64,000 nt of DNA from assembly GCA_964412555.1 (NCBI GenBank), contig CAYPPG010000004.1:124001-188000 (forward strand), written 5' to 3'. Position numbers and translations under genes: made by a program. Shown piece after piece: positions 43,942-54,800 of the stretch; positions within the stretch are counted from its first letter, which is position 1, and each line of letters starts with the position of its first letter. The stretch comes from CAYPPG01 sp964412555 (GTDB taxonomy: Bacteria > Hinthialibacterota > Hinthialibacteria > Hinthialibacterales > Hinthialibacteraceae). The notes below the pieces were generated by a model. The model did not search any database, was not told where the DNA came from, and saw only the letters and a list, made by a program, of their open reading frames with translations.

Positions 43942-45774
43942 ATGTCTATCTACGACCAAAATCTCAAACTACTGCAAGAAAGAAACCCACAACTCGCCGA
44001 ATCTCTGCTTACTCAAGAGAACGACGCAAACGTGCAACTTCAGCAAACCCAAACAAAAATGCCCACTCTACTAGTGCGGACAGAAACTCAAGTGTATGCG
44101 CTTCATCATCCCGAAGACCCGCTTGGTTTCTGTCAAAAATTTCTTGCATCCATCTCCGATCTTTCCAAAGCACACAATATCGCCGTGTTGGGCTGCGGAC
44201 TCGGTTATATTCCGCTTCTCATCTTACAACAACGCCCAAATCTTCGCCGCCTGTTCATCCTCGAACCATCGATTTCCGTTTTTCGGGCGGCTCTGCACAC
44301 GGTGAACCTCAATCCCCTGCTCTCCAATCCAAACGTCGTCTTTATCGTCGGGAGTAATCGCAGTGTAATTTATCAAACATTGATGGCCCATCTTATGGAG
44401 ATTGTCGCGAATTCCTTACTCTTGATCGATGTTCCCTCATCCACAACAGTATTCCCCGAATGGGCACAGACTGCCCGCCAACAAATCCAAGAACTGATCC
44501 AGTTCGGGCAAAGTGGATTGATGACCAAATTCAAAGACGGCCCCCTTTGTATATCCAATGTTTTTCAGAATCTCGATGCCATTTCTTCCAGCCCCGGAAT
44601 TCGGGAAGTTGGAGAAGCGTTCAAGAATATTCCGGCAATAGTCGTGGCTGCCGGGCCATCTTTGGAAAAAAACATTGATCAACTGAAAGAAGCGCAAAAC
44701 TCTTTTCTGATCATCGCGACAGATACGTCTTTCCATCCTTTATTAAAACGCGGCATCGTTCCTCATTTCGTCGTTACAGTCGATCCAACAGAATTGAATA
44801 CCCGCCATTTTCCTGATAAACACTATAGTGCAGAAACCATTCTATTGTTCGATCCGGAAGCCCAACCGCAAATCGTCACAAAATTCCCCCAACGCATGAC
44901 CTTCATGACCGATAAACACCAATTCTTTGAGTGGCTCGATAAACAAACAGGTGAAAAAGGTTTCATCAAGAAAGGCGGTATGGTTTCCCAAGCCGGTTTC
45001 CAAACCGCCGTCTTTTTCGGATGCAGCCCGATTATCCTCATTGGTCAGGATTTGGCGCTCGAACCAACTACCGGAGCCACCCATGCAAGTGAAACGGCGC
45101 TTCGGCGGAATGTGCAATTCATCGAAGGGGATCGCGATCACGCCAATGTACCAATTCCCGGCGCTACGGAAACCATAAGCAAAGAATCGCTCTACTGGGT
45201 CGAAGGTATCGACGACAATCCAGTACCGACTATGCACAATTTACTTGTCTATTTGCGGATGGTAGAAGAAGATGTGCGCGAAGCTCAAGTACCAGTCATC
45301 GATGCAACGGAAGGAGGTGCAAAGATTCACGGCACGTTCATCCACACATTAGCTGAAACAATCCAGAGGGAAAGAAAAGAAACAGTCGATCTCTCAACAT
45401 TGTTCACCAATCTGCGTGAACAATTTGCACATCGAACGGAAATACCAACTCACACAGTGATAAAGTCACTTGGGACAATTATACAACAATCGGTCCATAC
45501 CGCAAAAGAAGGATTGGATTGGCTGGAAACACATCAGAATCAACCACTGCAACAGCTGGAAGAAACTCTCGATCAATACCGTACCCGCATTTTTTCCGAT
45601 CCGGTGGCCGAATATTTAATCGAGTACGGCGCGCCACGGGAACTCTTTGAATTTCTCCGCCTTGGTCCGGCCGATGCAGACGAAAATGAAAAGTGTGTGC
45701 GTTTGCAAAATCGTTACCGCAAACTATTGGAGGCAGTACAAACAGCGGATGAACGCTTGAAACCGAATTTATAA
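43942..45774 (+). CDS. Maf-like/DUF115 (MptE-like) glycosyltransferase-related protein
   Basis: A 610-residue cytosolic protein. The central domain (about 210-420) is DUF115: IPAIVVAAGPSLEKNIDQLKE, then FLIIATDTSFHPLLKRGIVPHFVVTVDP and FGCSPIILIGQDLALEPTTGATHAS. This is related to archaeal MptE and to motility-associated Maf proteins that transfer nonulosonic acids to flagellin. An N-terminal region has a Rossmann-like NIAVLGCGLGYIPLLILQQ, and the C-terminus is helical. Maf genes usually lie near flagellin genes; none is visible here, so the acceptor is unknown and may be a surface sugar. Divergent from the toxin-antitoxin pair. The ribosome site is weak. Confidence 0.88.
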   Translation: MSIYDQNLKLLQERNPQLAESLLTQENDANVQLQQTQTKMPTLLVRTETQVYALHHPEDPLGFCQKFLASISDLSKAHNIAVLGCGLGYIPLLILQQRPNLRRLFILEPSISVFRAALHTVNLNPLLSNPNVVFIVGSNRSVIYQTLMAHLMEIVANSLLLIDVPSSTTVFPEWAQTARQQIQELIQFGQSGLMTKFKDGPLCISNVFQNLDAISSSPGIREVGEAFKNIPAIVVAAGPSLEKNIDQLKEAQNSFLIIATDTSFHPLLKRGIVPHFVVTVDPTELNTRHFPDKHYSAETILLFDPEAQPQIVTKFPQRMTFMTDKHQFFEWLDKQTGEKGFIKKGGMVSQAGFQTAVFFGCSPIILIGQDLALEPTTGATHASETALRRNVQFIEGDRDHANVPIPGATETISKESLYWVEGIDDNPVPTMHNLLVYLRMVEEDVREAQVPVIDATEGGAKIHGTFIHTLAETIQRERKETVDLSTLFTNLREQFAHRTEIPTHTVIKSLGTIIQQSVHTAKEGLDWLETHQNQPLQQLEETLDQYRTRIFSDPVAEYLIEYGAPRELFEFLRLGPADADENEKCVRLQNRYRKLLEAVQTADERLKPNL

Positions 45775-45853
45775 CCAATCCCCTTCCCCACTTGGTTATG
45801 TGGTTAAGAGGATTTATCATCAAAAAAAAATTCAGTAAAAGGGAGGAATGATT

Positions 45854-47059
45854 ATGTCCAATCGACTGATCCATAAAAAATCACGCAGAGATTTTCTCAG
45901 GTCATCTACATCGGCAACGGCAGGATTGATGCTGGTCAAAGCGGAATCGGTGCGGGCGGCCAAAGCCAATTCAAAAATCGAGTTCGGCATTCTCGGCTGC
46001 GGCGGACGCGGGAATTATGTGACGACAAAACTGTTGCGAAACGCTCCCGACGATATCAGTATCGTCGCTGCTCAGGATCCATTTGCTGACCGGCTCAAAG
46101 CGTTCCAAAGCCGTTTCGAAATCGATAAATCAAACATCTATGTAGGCGTAAACGCTTGGAAACAATTGATCGATTCCGGCGTAGACGCTGTCGTTCTCAC
46201 CAGCCCTCCTTATTTCCATCCGGCCCAAGCCGAGGCCGCAGTGAACACCAACACTCACGTATGGATGGCCAAACCGGTCGCCGTCGACGCCCCGGGCTGC
46301 AAAAGCATCCTAGCCAGTTCAAAGAAAACCCAAGGAAAATTGAATTTCCTGGTCGATTTCCAAACACGTAACAGCCCCAACTTCAAAGAAGCCGTCAAAC
46401 GAGTTCATGAAGGCGATATCGGCGATCTGGTTTTGGGGCACGTCTATTACCACACCGGCCGTTTGGGACGCAAAGACAAGCCGGAATATTCGGCAGATGA
46501 AAACCGTCTACGCAACTGGGTGTTCGATATCGCTCTCTCCGGTGATATTATCGTCGAACAGAATATCCACGTTCTCGATGTGGCGAACTGGTATATCGGC
46601 GCCCATCCCCTCAAAGCGCATGGAACCGGTGGCCGCAAAGCCCGTGTCGACGTCGGCGACTGCTGGGATCACTTTATCGTAACCTATTGGTACCCCAACG
46701 AGATCAAAGTCGATTTCAGTTCCGCCCAATTCACGAAAGGATACGGCGATCTCTGCATCCGTATGTACGGCTCTCAAGGAACCGTCGATTCGCATTACAA
46801 CGGTCCGGTCAAAATTACCGGTGACAATCCGTGGAAAGGTGTCGAACGGGATCCGACCGGTGACGTCGGCGTGAATAACAACGTCAAAGACTTCGTCCAA
46901 GGCATTCGTACAGGCAAGTATGTCAATCACGGAGAAGATGCCGTCCAAAGTACCTTGACCAGCGTCTTGGGACGCATGGCGGCATACACCGGCGACGAAG
47001 TGACCTGGGAAGACATGATGAAAAACGGCAAAGCCATGGAAGTGAACTTAAACTTATAA
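45854..47059 (+). CDS. Tat-exported Gfo/Idh/MocA-family oxidoreductase
   Basis: A 401-residue protein. The ATG at 45854 is chosen because GGAGG lies seven bases before it; the ATG at 45848 touches the ribosome site. The signal is KKSRRDFLRSSTSA. The Rossmann fold has FGILGCGGRGNYVTTKLLR, the conserved Lys is in WMAKPVAVDAPG (EKP variant AKP), and the C-terminal domain carries DIIVEQNIHVLDVANWYIG with the catalytic His. It would oxidise or reduce a cyclic sugar or inositol using NAD(P). It is followed after 12 bases by a ThuA-like gene with AGGAG, an arrangement often seen in PVC genomes. Confidence 0.93.
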   Translation: MSNRLIHKKSRRDFLRSSTSATAGLMLVKAESVRAAKANSKIEFGILGCGGRGNYVTTKLLRNAPDDISIVAAQDPFADRLKAFQSRFEIDKSNIYVGVNAWKQLIDSGVDAVVLTSPPYFHPAQAEAAVNTNTHVWMAKPVAVDAPGCKSILASSKKTQGKLNFLVDFQTRNSPNFKEAVKRVHEGDIGDLVLGHVYYHTGRLGRKDKPEYSADENRLRNWVFDIALSGDIIVEQNIHVLDVANWYIGAHPLKAHGTGGRKARVDVGDCWDHFIVTYWYPNEIKVDFSSAQFTKGYGDLCIRMYGSQGTVDSHYNGPVKITGDNPWKGVERDPTGDVGVNNNVKDFVQGIRTGKYVNHGEDAVQSTLTSVLGRMAAYTGDEVTWEDMMKNGKAMEVNLNL

Positions 47060-47071
47060 AAGGAGAAAACA

Positions 47072-48097
47072 ATGGCAGCATTCACAAGAAATCTATTCAC
47101 CGTTGGATTGATGATCGGCATACTTTGTGGATGGATCCAACAACCATCATTCGCCGATAAGCAGTGGGTGGTCTATGAAGGCAAAGAAGGACAAACGGGA
47201 AACGGCAAGCACATCGTCCTCATCAGTGGAGACGAGGAATACCGTTCGGAAGAATTCATCCCGCAATTAGGCAAAATCCTAGCTGTACGACACGGTTTCA
47301 AGTGCACAGTACTCTTCGCGATTGACCGGGAAGACGGCACCATCAATCCCGAACAGCTCGATAACATTCCAGGACTCGAAGCCCTCGAAAATGCCGATTT
47401 GATGGTTCTTTTCGTACGTTTCCGCGAATTACCCGACGAGCAGATGAAACATATCGTCGATTATATCAATTCCGGCAAACCCATCATGGCATTGCGCACC
47501 TCGACCCACGCGTTCCGCTATGTCAAGGACAAAGACAGCCCCTATGCAAAATACGATTGGCATGCCAAAGAATTTGAAGACGGCTTCGGCAAACAGGTCC
47601 TCGGCCAAACGTGGATACGCCATCACGGAGCACACCAAAAAGAAAGCACGCGCGGGATCATTGCCGAAGGCATGGAAGATCACCCTATCGTCAATGGTTG
47701 TGAAGATATTTGGGGACCGTCGGACGTCTATAAAGTGCTCCCGCTGCATGGAGACTGCAAACCGTTGGTCATGGGGCAAGTGCTGAAAGGCATGAACCCG
47801 AACGACGAACCGAATCCGGACAAAAACATGGAACCCATCGCCTGGCTTAAAACCTACAAAGGCGAAAAAGGCAAAACCACACAGGTCTTCACAACAACCA
47901 TGGGGCATGGCGGCGATCTGAAAAACGAAGGTTTCCGCCGCCTGCTAGTCAACGCCTGCTACTGGCTCGTGGGAATGGAAGAGAAAATTCCGGAACGCGC
48001 TGACGTCGAACTCGTCGGCGAATACGACCCGAATCCCATTGGTGTAGGAAAACATAAAAAGGGATTGAAACCGGAAGATTTTGAATTGGAACAATAA
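47072..48097 (+). CDS. Exported ThuA-domain (trehalose-utilisation-like) protein
   Basis: A 341-residue protein with a Sec signal (TRNLFTVGLMIGILCGWIQQ). The amidotransferase-like ThuA fold appears in HIVLISGDEEYRSEEFIPQL, NADLMVLFVRFRELPDEQMK, GKPIMALRTSTHAFRYV and VFTTTMGHGGDLKNEGFRRL. The domain is found with sugar dehydrogenases and is thought to act in sugar degradation, but its reaction is unknown. It forms an operon with the Gfo/Idh gene at 45854. Its TAA stop is directly joined to the stop of the convergent Uma2-like gene, with no intergenic base. Confidence 0.93.
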   Translation: MAAFTRNLFTVGLMIGILCGWIQQPSFADKQWVVYEGKEGQTGNGKHIVLISGDEEYRSEEFIPQLGKILAVRHGFKCTVLFAIDREDGTINPEQLDNIPGLEALENADLMVLFVRFRELPDEQMKHIVDYINSGKPIMALRTSTHAFRYVKDKDSPYAKYDWHAKEFEDGFGKQVLGQTWIRHHGAHQKESTRGIIAEGMEDHPIVNGCEDIWGPSDVYKVLPLHGDCKPLVMGQVLKGMNPNDEPNPDKNMEPIAWLKTYKGEKGKTTQVFTTTMGHGGDLKNEGFRRLLVNACYWLVGMEEKIPERADVELVGEYDPNPIGVGKHKKGLKPEDFELEQ

Positions 48098-48658
48098 TCA
48101 GGATAATATATCTTTAACAGGTAAAACCAAATTCGGAAACGAAAGTGGAGAAATGGTATCCCCTGAGTAATATTCTTTCATGTCTCGAAAACGAATGCCT
48201 TCCGGATGTTTATACACTTCCACAACCTTCTTGACCAAATCCACGATCCAAAATTCCGGAATCCCATGCTCCGCATAAAGCTCAATTTTTACTTTCCGGT
48301 CATATCCCTTTAAACTGTCAGCCACTTCGATAATCCAATAAACCTCGTTCACTCGTGGATGTTGCTTACGATAAAAATCCTCCCGTGGTTTCAAAATTAA
48401 AAGATCGGGCTGTGGTTCGGAATAATCACTCAATCGGATAGGATTCTGGGTACTGACCACCGCTCGTGTACCGAGTTTGTTCATCAAGGTAAACGATAAC
48501 CAATTCACACCCCCTGCATGAGAAGAACCGATCGGCGTCATTTGCACAATCTCCCCCTCGATCAACTCCACACGATTGTCAGGACGCAAAATCCCCTGCT
48601 GCGCCATTTCATAATATTCATCCACTGAAAATAATCGTTTCGGAGCATCGACCGGCAT
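48098..48658 (-). CDS. Uma2-like (DUF820) PD-(D/E)XK nuclease-family protein
   Basis: A 186-residue protein of the Uma2 family. MAQQGILRPDNRVELIEGEIVQM is the N-terminal signature. The core contains EPQPDLLILKP (Asp), VYWIIEVADSL (Glu) and DRKVKIELYAEHGIPEFWIVD (Lys). It is very common in cyanobacteria and PVC bacteria, with a nuclease-like fold and unproven role. It is a single gene. Its stop abuts the ThuA stop exactly, so the two genes cannot have separate terminators between them. Confidence 0.93.
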   Translation of the reverse strand: MPVDAPKRLFSVDEYYEMAQQGILRPDNRVELIEGEIVQMTPIGSSHAGGVNWLSFTLMNKLGTRAVVSTQNPIRLSDYSEPQPDLLILKPREDFYRKQHPRVNEVYWIIEVADSLKGYDRKVKIELYAEHGIPEFWIVDLVKKVVEVYKHPEGIRFRDMKEYYSGDTISPLSFPNLVLPVKDILS

Positions 48659-48800
48659 GGTATACCCTCACATTATTTTTCCATATCATTATACATTAAA
48701 AGATCGAGTCACGATGGATCACACACAAATTTGCGCTTGTTCATCTTCGGCCTTAACTTCCATCCGCCCATACGATATATTGAAGCATCTTTATCATACA

Positions 48801-48853
48801 TAACGCCGCCGTCCCAGCGGCTTTTTGGAAATGCTGGCAAGATGCCGGCGTTA
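48801..48853. repeat. Second copy of the AACGCCGCC-GTCCC-GCGGC element, with outer inverted ends
   Basis: TAACGCCG at the left end is exactly complementary to CGGCGTTA at the right end, and an inner imperfect stem GCCGCC/AGCGGC is included. It resembles 29921-29962. It lies about 50 bases before the ATG at 48906. Confidence 0.85.
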
Positions 48854-48905
48854 CAATCAAATACTCTACACAAATCAACAAACAGATTTAGAAAGGAATA
48901 AAACA

Positions 48906-50126
48906 ATGAGCATCAAAGATACCTTCGATCGAAGAGGATTTTTAGCGCGGTCCGCCTCAGCTATGGCGACGGTCACCGCTCCGATGGTTGTCTCCAGCAA
49001 TGTTATGGGAGCGAACGACAAAATCACCATGGGATTGATCGGCGCGGGCGGTCGTGGACGCAGTGTCATGCACGATCTCGTCAAACAGGGAGCCGAATTC
49101 ATCGCCATCAGCGAAATCTTTCAACCCGAAGCCCAGGCCACTCTCAGCGTACTCGACGAAGGCGTGAAAAACCATCACGATTACCGCAAGTTGCTGGAAC
49201 GCAAAGACATCGACGCCGTTTTGATCGCTACCCCCGAACACCAACACTGCACCCAACTAATCGATGCGGTGCAGGCCGGCAAAGACGCTTACTGTGAAAA
49301 ACCGATGTCCAACTCGATCGAAGAAGGCTATAACACAGTGCAAAAAGTCCGCGAAACCGACCGCATCGTGCAAATCGGCATGCAGCGCCGCAGTTCCGAA
49401 ACGGTCATGAAAACCAAGAAACTGATCGAAGACGGAACCATCGGCCCCATTTACATGGTCAAAGCCTGGTGGAACTGGACTTTGTCCCACAAACTCGACA
49501 ACTCTCCCCTCCAATCCGAACTCGATTGGGACGCCTTCTGTTTCCCCAAACGCAATGTTCGCTATGAACCGATGAAATACCGGGAATGGCGCTATTTCTG
49601 GCCGTTTTCCGGCGGCAATTGCACCGACCAGGGAACCCACTTGATGGATGTCGTGCAATGGTTCATGAACAGCGAACCGCCCAAATCGGCGGAATGCTTC
49701 GGTGACGTGTATGAAATGACGGGAGCCGAAACACCGGATATCTTCACAGCCATTTACGATTACGGTTCCTTCCAGGCTTCTTGGGCGCTTAATTACACCA
49801 ACAAATATCAAAGCGGTTGGATGATCCAATTCCAAGGCCGTAAAGGCACGATCATGATCAACGATTCCGGCGCGAAGGTCTATCTCGACGAGTGGGCACA
49901 AGACTATGCCATGACCTACAACACCGAACCGTCCATCGTCATCGAAGGCGGAATCCCCACAGCCCCCCACACGCAAAATTTCCTTGACTGCGTCAGATCC
50001 CGGAAAGAACCTAACGCTCCTGTAGAAGTCGGCCACTCTGCAGTTTGCGGTCCACATTTGGCAAACGTCGCCTGGCATAAAAAAGAACGGGCGCATCTCC
50101 GAAGTGATTTATCCGGCGCCTACTAA
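48906..50126 (+). CDS. Tat-exported Gfo/Idh/MocA-family oxidoreductase
   Basis: A 406-residue protein. The ATG at 48906 follows GAAAGGAA and opens MSIKDTFDRRGFLARSASAM, a Tat signal. The NAD(P)-binding loop is MGLIGAGGRGRSVMHDL, the EKP motif AYCEKPMSNSIEEGY is standard, and the C-terminal domain has GGNCTDQGTHLMDVVQWF with the catalytic His. The final part carries MIQFQGRKGTIMINDSG, the usual end strand. It is one of four such genes in the window, so exported sugar oxidoreductases are a trademark of this genome. It stands alone and a repeat forms part of its leader. Confidence 0.93.
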   Translation: MSIKDTFDRRGFLARSASAMATVTAPMVVSSNVMGANDKITMGLIGAGGRGRSVMHDLVKQGAEFIAISEIFQPEAQATLSVLDEGVKNHHDYRKLLERKDIDAVLIATPEHQHCTQLIDAVQAGKDAYCEKPMSNSIEEGYNTVQKVRETDRIVQIGMQRRSSETVMKTKKLIEDGTIGPIYMVKAWWNWTLSHKLDNSPLQSELDWDAFCFPKRNVRYEPMKYREWRYFWPFSGGNCTDQGTHLMDVVQWFMNSEPPKSAECFGDVYEMTGAETPDIFTAIYDYGSFQASWALNYTNKYQSGWMIQFQGRKGTIMINDSGAKVYLDEWAQDYAMTYNTEPSIVIEGGIPTAPHTQNFLDCVRSRKEPNAPVEVGHSAVCGPHLANVAWHKKERAHLRSDLSGAY

Positions 50127-50259
50127 ACTTATGTGCTCAAGAAATAATTGTAGTGTGGATATTCTATCTGACGGAATTCAACATAATTGATACATATAAA
50201 GCAAAGTGGGTGGCATGAGTCATAGTATTGACCTTGCCACCCACTCTTCATTGTTACGA

Positions 50260-51612
50260 TCAATAAATCGACCAATTGCCGATGGGGGTTTCCCCGATGG
50301 TATAGCGGGCGTATCCATAAGTACCGCTGTGCCAAAGTACCTCGCAGGCGCCGGCGGCATCATTCGCTGAGCGATAAATCCGCACATTGCCACCTGTGGA
50401 TTGCCAATATCCAGTCGGTTCGGCTTCGGTTGGATCGATCACTTCATCCGCTTCGCTGACGTCAAGCGTATGATACGAAATCAACGCGCCATCAACGAGG
50501 CCGGTTCCGCTGACATCATGCAAAGCCAGAAAGCCGGGGCGAGGCGGATCGATTCCCAATGCGGCGCTGTTCCAACTCGGTGTGCTATAAGCCACGACAT
50601 AATCCAAATCCGGATGCCCTTCCACGGTGGTCATGAAGCGTACCTGATATTCATCATAAGCCGGTTCTTCACCTTCCGGCAGTTCCGGTCCGGTGGCGTT
50701 GAACAGGTCGGTATCTTTTGTGAAATCGTCGGTTGAATCGGCGGCTCGGAAAAAGCGGTAAAACGTTGTGTCGGTGCCGTTGCTGGAGCCTGGGTAGGTT
50801 GTGACGTAGACGTATTCTTCACCTTCGATGGTGATCAAAGAACTGGCTCCACCACCCGCGTTTCCAAATCCTCCAGGAATTTTCCCTGTATTTTCGAACG
50901 TTTCTCCATCCGAGGTCTTCAAGGCAAAATAACCGGTACCGCTACGCCAATCGCCATGCTGGCCTGCGACGATGGCTGTTTCGGTTCCCGAACCTTGAAC
51001 ACTCAATCCAAAACTCCACTCCCAGCCAGGGAACGCGTCACCTGCTAAATCCGCAGGAAGCACATAAGCAACTGTAGGATCGTTGAATCCGCCGTTTCCG
51101 TCAGGTTCATAGCGGAGAATTTGATTGGCAAAGCCAACATAGATAACTCCTTCTTCATCCACATCAAAACTAATAAAATAGGTATTCGGATCATTCTCAT
51201 TCGAGGTGAGCCAGGCTGGATCATGCTCCACAGGCTGCATTCCGATTTCCAGAGCGATTCCCATATAACTACCGTTTGACTCGTTGATCCAGATGAGGGA
51301 ACGGTCGGGATAGAGAGCAGCCAGATTGGCGTCATGATCAGGATTCTCTTCGTTAATGCCGTTATCTCGGATGCCTAACAACAACCGCTCGTCATCATAA
51401 CGCGAAAAACCGCCATAAACATCCATCGTCCACGTATTAGTCGTCCAAGATCCTTGAAAATCACCGGTTTCTGCCGGCGCCGCTTCCAAGATCGGCAAAG
51501 GAACATTGTCATTGCTGATCAAATGTTCAAAAACCGGAGTCAGTTCCTGTGCATTTGAACTGGCAACAGCCAATCCACAAATCGTAATCACAATCATCAA
51601 ATGTTTTTTCAT
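50260..51612 (-). CDS. Exported acidic protein of unknown family, 450 residues
   Basis: The protein has a Sec signal (MIVITICGLAVASSNAQ) and an acidic, Gly/Asp/Asn-rich mature part. Segments such as YFISFDVDEEGVIYVGFANQILRYEPDGNGG, YFALKTSDGETFEN and YVYVTTYPGSSNGTDTTFYRFF look like blades of a beta-propeller or other repetitive beta fold. I cannot name a family. AAAAGGAGATT precedes the ATG. It probably binds or senses something outside the cell. It stands alone, with no near neighbour in an operon. Confidence 0.75.
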   Translation of the reverse strand: MKKHLMIVITICGLAVASSNAQELTPVFEHLISNDNVPLPILEAAPAETGDFQGSWTTNTWTMDVYGGFSRYDDERLLLGIRDNGINEENPDHDANLAALYPDRSLIWINESNGSYMGIALEIGMQPVEHDPAWLTSNENDPNTYFISFDVDEEGVIYVGFANQILRYEPDGNGGFNDPTVAYVLPADLAGDAFPGWEWSFGLSVQGSGTETAIVAGQHGDWRSGTGYFALKTSDGETFENTGKIPGGFGNAGGGASSLITIEGEEYVYVTTYPGSSNGTDTTFYRFFRAADSTDDFTKDTDLFNATGPELPEGEEPAYDEYQVRFMTTVEGHPDLDYVVAYSTPSWNSAALGIDPPRPGFLALHDVSGTGLVDGALISYHTLDVSEADEVIDPTEAEPTGYWQSTGGNVRIYRSANDAAGACEVLWHSGTYGYARYTIGETPIGNWSIY

Positions 51613-51863
51613 CGGGGTAATCTCCTTTTCTGTTTTGCATGGGTATCATTTCTGCTGCTGTGTTTCACAATATGACTCTTCTTCACCTCCTCCCTTTAGA
51701 GAAAAATGAACTTGAGGAATCCATTTTTTGAATAGTTCTATTGAATTGAAATCTAAGGATGGAATGCAAAAGATGTTGATATACTCAAAAGTATATATTA
51801 TCTGTTTTTCTCAAAAAACAAACTGCAAGAGTATGCGGTATATTGATTGAATGTTTACAGATA

Positions 51864-54800
51864 TTACCTCTTAATCACTATATATAAATTGCCTTTCTTT
51901 CCTTCTTGAAGGTAAATACGGTTTCTTTCAATCTTACCGATCAAATCCCATCCATCCCGAATCGATAAGTTGTTGGATTGAAAGGGGAAATTCAGTTGAA
52001 TAACGGGATTTACATCCAAGAGAATGGAGGAGAGATCGATTTTGATTTCAATGTGTCGTTTGTTACATGCTATTTCTAGAGATATTTCACCCGAAGTGGT
52101 GGGGGCATTCAACCAATCAAATCGCTTTCCTGCTTCATACCAATCTTCCGGAATGCCCCGTAAAAGGTACAAATGATCATCACCGGGGAATTCGAAGGCA
52201 AATGCATATACCAGCATTCGCGCCGCCACTAGCTGAGATGGAATACAATCGGCGGCGCGATAGCGCCCATCGATTCCGGCTTGTTCGAACGCCGTCAGCA
52301 TCTCTCGGTCCTGATGATGAAGGATATGGGAATAGAAGAGCAGCCAGTATTCCTTTAGCCGATCTGTAGAGAGCAAATATTTCGCCCATTCGGCTACCGG
52401 CCAATCATCAAGGTGACCGGAAAACCGCGTCATGCCAAGTAGTTCACCTCCCCGGGCAGCCCGCATTCGAACAATTGCTTCCGCCATCTCATGCGGAAGA
52501 GCACCGGAAGAAAGCATTTCGAGATAATACCGGTAATTCGCATAGGTATTCTCACGAAGATTTTGGGGAGGCTGTTGCAGATTTCCTGCTGGGATCGTCA
52601 CCATTTTATTATTGATATAGTCATTCCATAGTGGTTTTGAAATCTCTTCAGGGCGCTTTACACCGGCGCTGAGAGTCAAAGGAAGCGCCGCGTAGAATGG
52701 ATGAATCGGCGGGAGAAGACCATATTCAGTCTGTATGGCTGTAGATGTGAGCGCTTTTTGAATATCACTCATGATATCCTGGGCCATATGATGCAATTGA
52801 GCAGCCGTTCCTTTGCGCTGGTATCGTTCAAAAAGATTCGCCAATTGTTCCAATCCCTCGGCTGTCCATAAATTGTTGCTGAAATAGGCGTTCTTCAATT
52901 CAGCATTGTCCGCTTCCGCTCCCATATGGATGAGTCGAACTCCCTCCGAATCGATTGAACGCCGAAGGGAATGCAGGTAGTGAGTGGATTCTTCAAGTTG
53001 ATCAAGATAGGATTGAATTCCCCAAGATTGATTTTTGGCGCGATCGATCTTTGCAAGCAAACGGTACATCATTCCATATTCGGAAGCGGAAGCAGCGTGA
53101 CAAACATCACGCTGCCAATAACGGATCGTTCCGTCCTGATTCACGCAATATCGAAACCAGAACGCAATGAGACTTTTTGCCCACTCGTGTTCACCATAAC
53201 GAAAAGCCGTTTCTAATGCATTGAGAAAAGCGGGTGGGAAAGTATCGTGAACCGTTTCCCCATAATTACGTGCTCCATAGTGAGGATGTTCACCGGCGAA
53301 TATCACACGAGTCAGCGCTAGCCCCCCTTTGACCGCTTGTAGGATTTTCTGATCAGGGATTTCCGGTAATGAGAGGCTTCTCTCGAACTGTTTCCAATGA
53401 AATACCGTTTGAACGAAGTCAAGCCAAAAGTTTTTTTCTTCAATCGGTTCAAGTGAAGAGGCATTCGTTTTCCAGCAGCGCATTTTCTGAGGGAATCCAT
53501 CGGCATCGATTTCCGATAATCCGACATAGACCGCTGGTATGTTCCCTCTTTCCCAAACGGGAACAAAAGCAATCATCCGGTAAGCAGGTTTGGAATCGAA
53601 ATAGTAGTAATGTGCAATCGGCATCCAATTGTCAAGAAGACCCCGGAGAGGTTTCTGGTTCTTCAAACGTACTTCCACTTCACTAGGATCATACAGGACA
53701 GTATTTCCAAATTGTATTTTCCCGTTTGACAAGACAATCGGGCTGATACCGCCGGAGAGCGGACTACCCAAAATTTGATACCCGTTCGATAGTGGTGGAA
53801 GAAGCGCAGCAATATCATTTGCATCGATATTTTCTTTTTCTAGTATTTTATTCCCCAATATATCTTGAGGCGAGGCTAGAATTTCTTCTGCACTCTTACC
53901 ATCATACCAACGTTCCGGATCAGCTGGATCAATTTCTTGTGCAGGTTTCTCTAACCTTACAATACGGCATTCATCACTGATGAGAGCAAATCCCGATTCA
54001 CTTTCCAACAATCCCCATTTGTCGCCATGATACAAACCGGTCCAAATCAACTGCCAGTTTTTGACACGTTCGTTGATTTGAACCAGCATAGGATCACCGG
54101 TTCCTTTGGGTCTCAGTTTCACTTGCTGGTCATCAATTTCCCAATATCCAAAATTACCCAAAGTTGAGCCAGGATGATCAGCATCTTCGAGCACAAATAC
54201 ACCCACTGACCGAGGGATGTGAAAATCAGGGAACGGCTCGCTGGCATCGATCCACGTAATCCAAGTAGGCTCCTCGTTTTTCGCCAAATCCTCCACCTGT
54301 GAGCGAAACAAACCGGCACGAAACCGTGCACCACCATCTAATGGAATCTTTGCCTGAGCCAAATCTTCGGCGAACAGCTCTGCTTCCATGCAATATCCCT
54401 CGTCGGTGAGTGACACGGCGAAATTGAGTGTTTCCGGTGTCCAACCAAAATTGAAGAAACGATAATATTTTGTGCGGTATTCCAGAGATGCGCCCAGCGG
54501 GGCAATTTCAAAGCTGATAAATTGATCTTCCTCATTTCCGGACCAGAGATAGAACTCCACCCGGTCCTGAGGAGCCACCGCCATTTCATCCCAACTCCGT
54601 GGTTTTGCGGCAATGTTCTCGTCGGCACAATTGAAGGTAAACACCATCTTCTCTTCGTTCCAAAACACCCACGCTTGTGTCGTCGGTGCTTCTTGTTCAG
54701 GATGGCCGGCTACGGTAAAACGTTCTACCGGTTGAGTATTCTTGTAGCATTCTTCCTCCAATTTCCCATCGATAACGATTTCTTGTTGAAGTTTGGGGAT

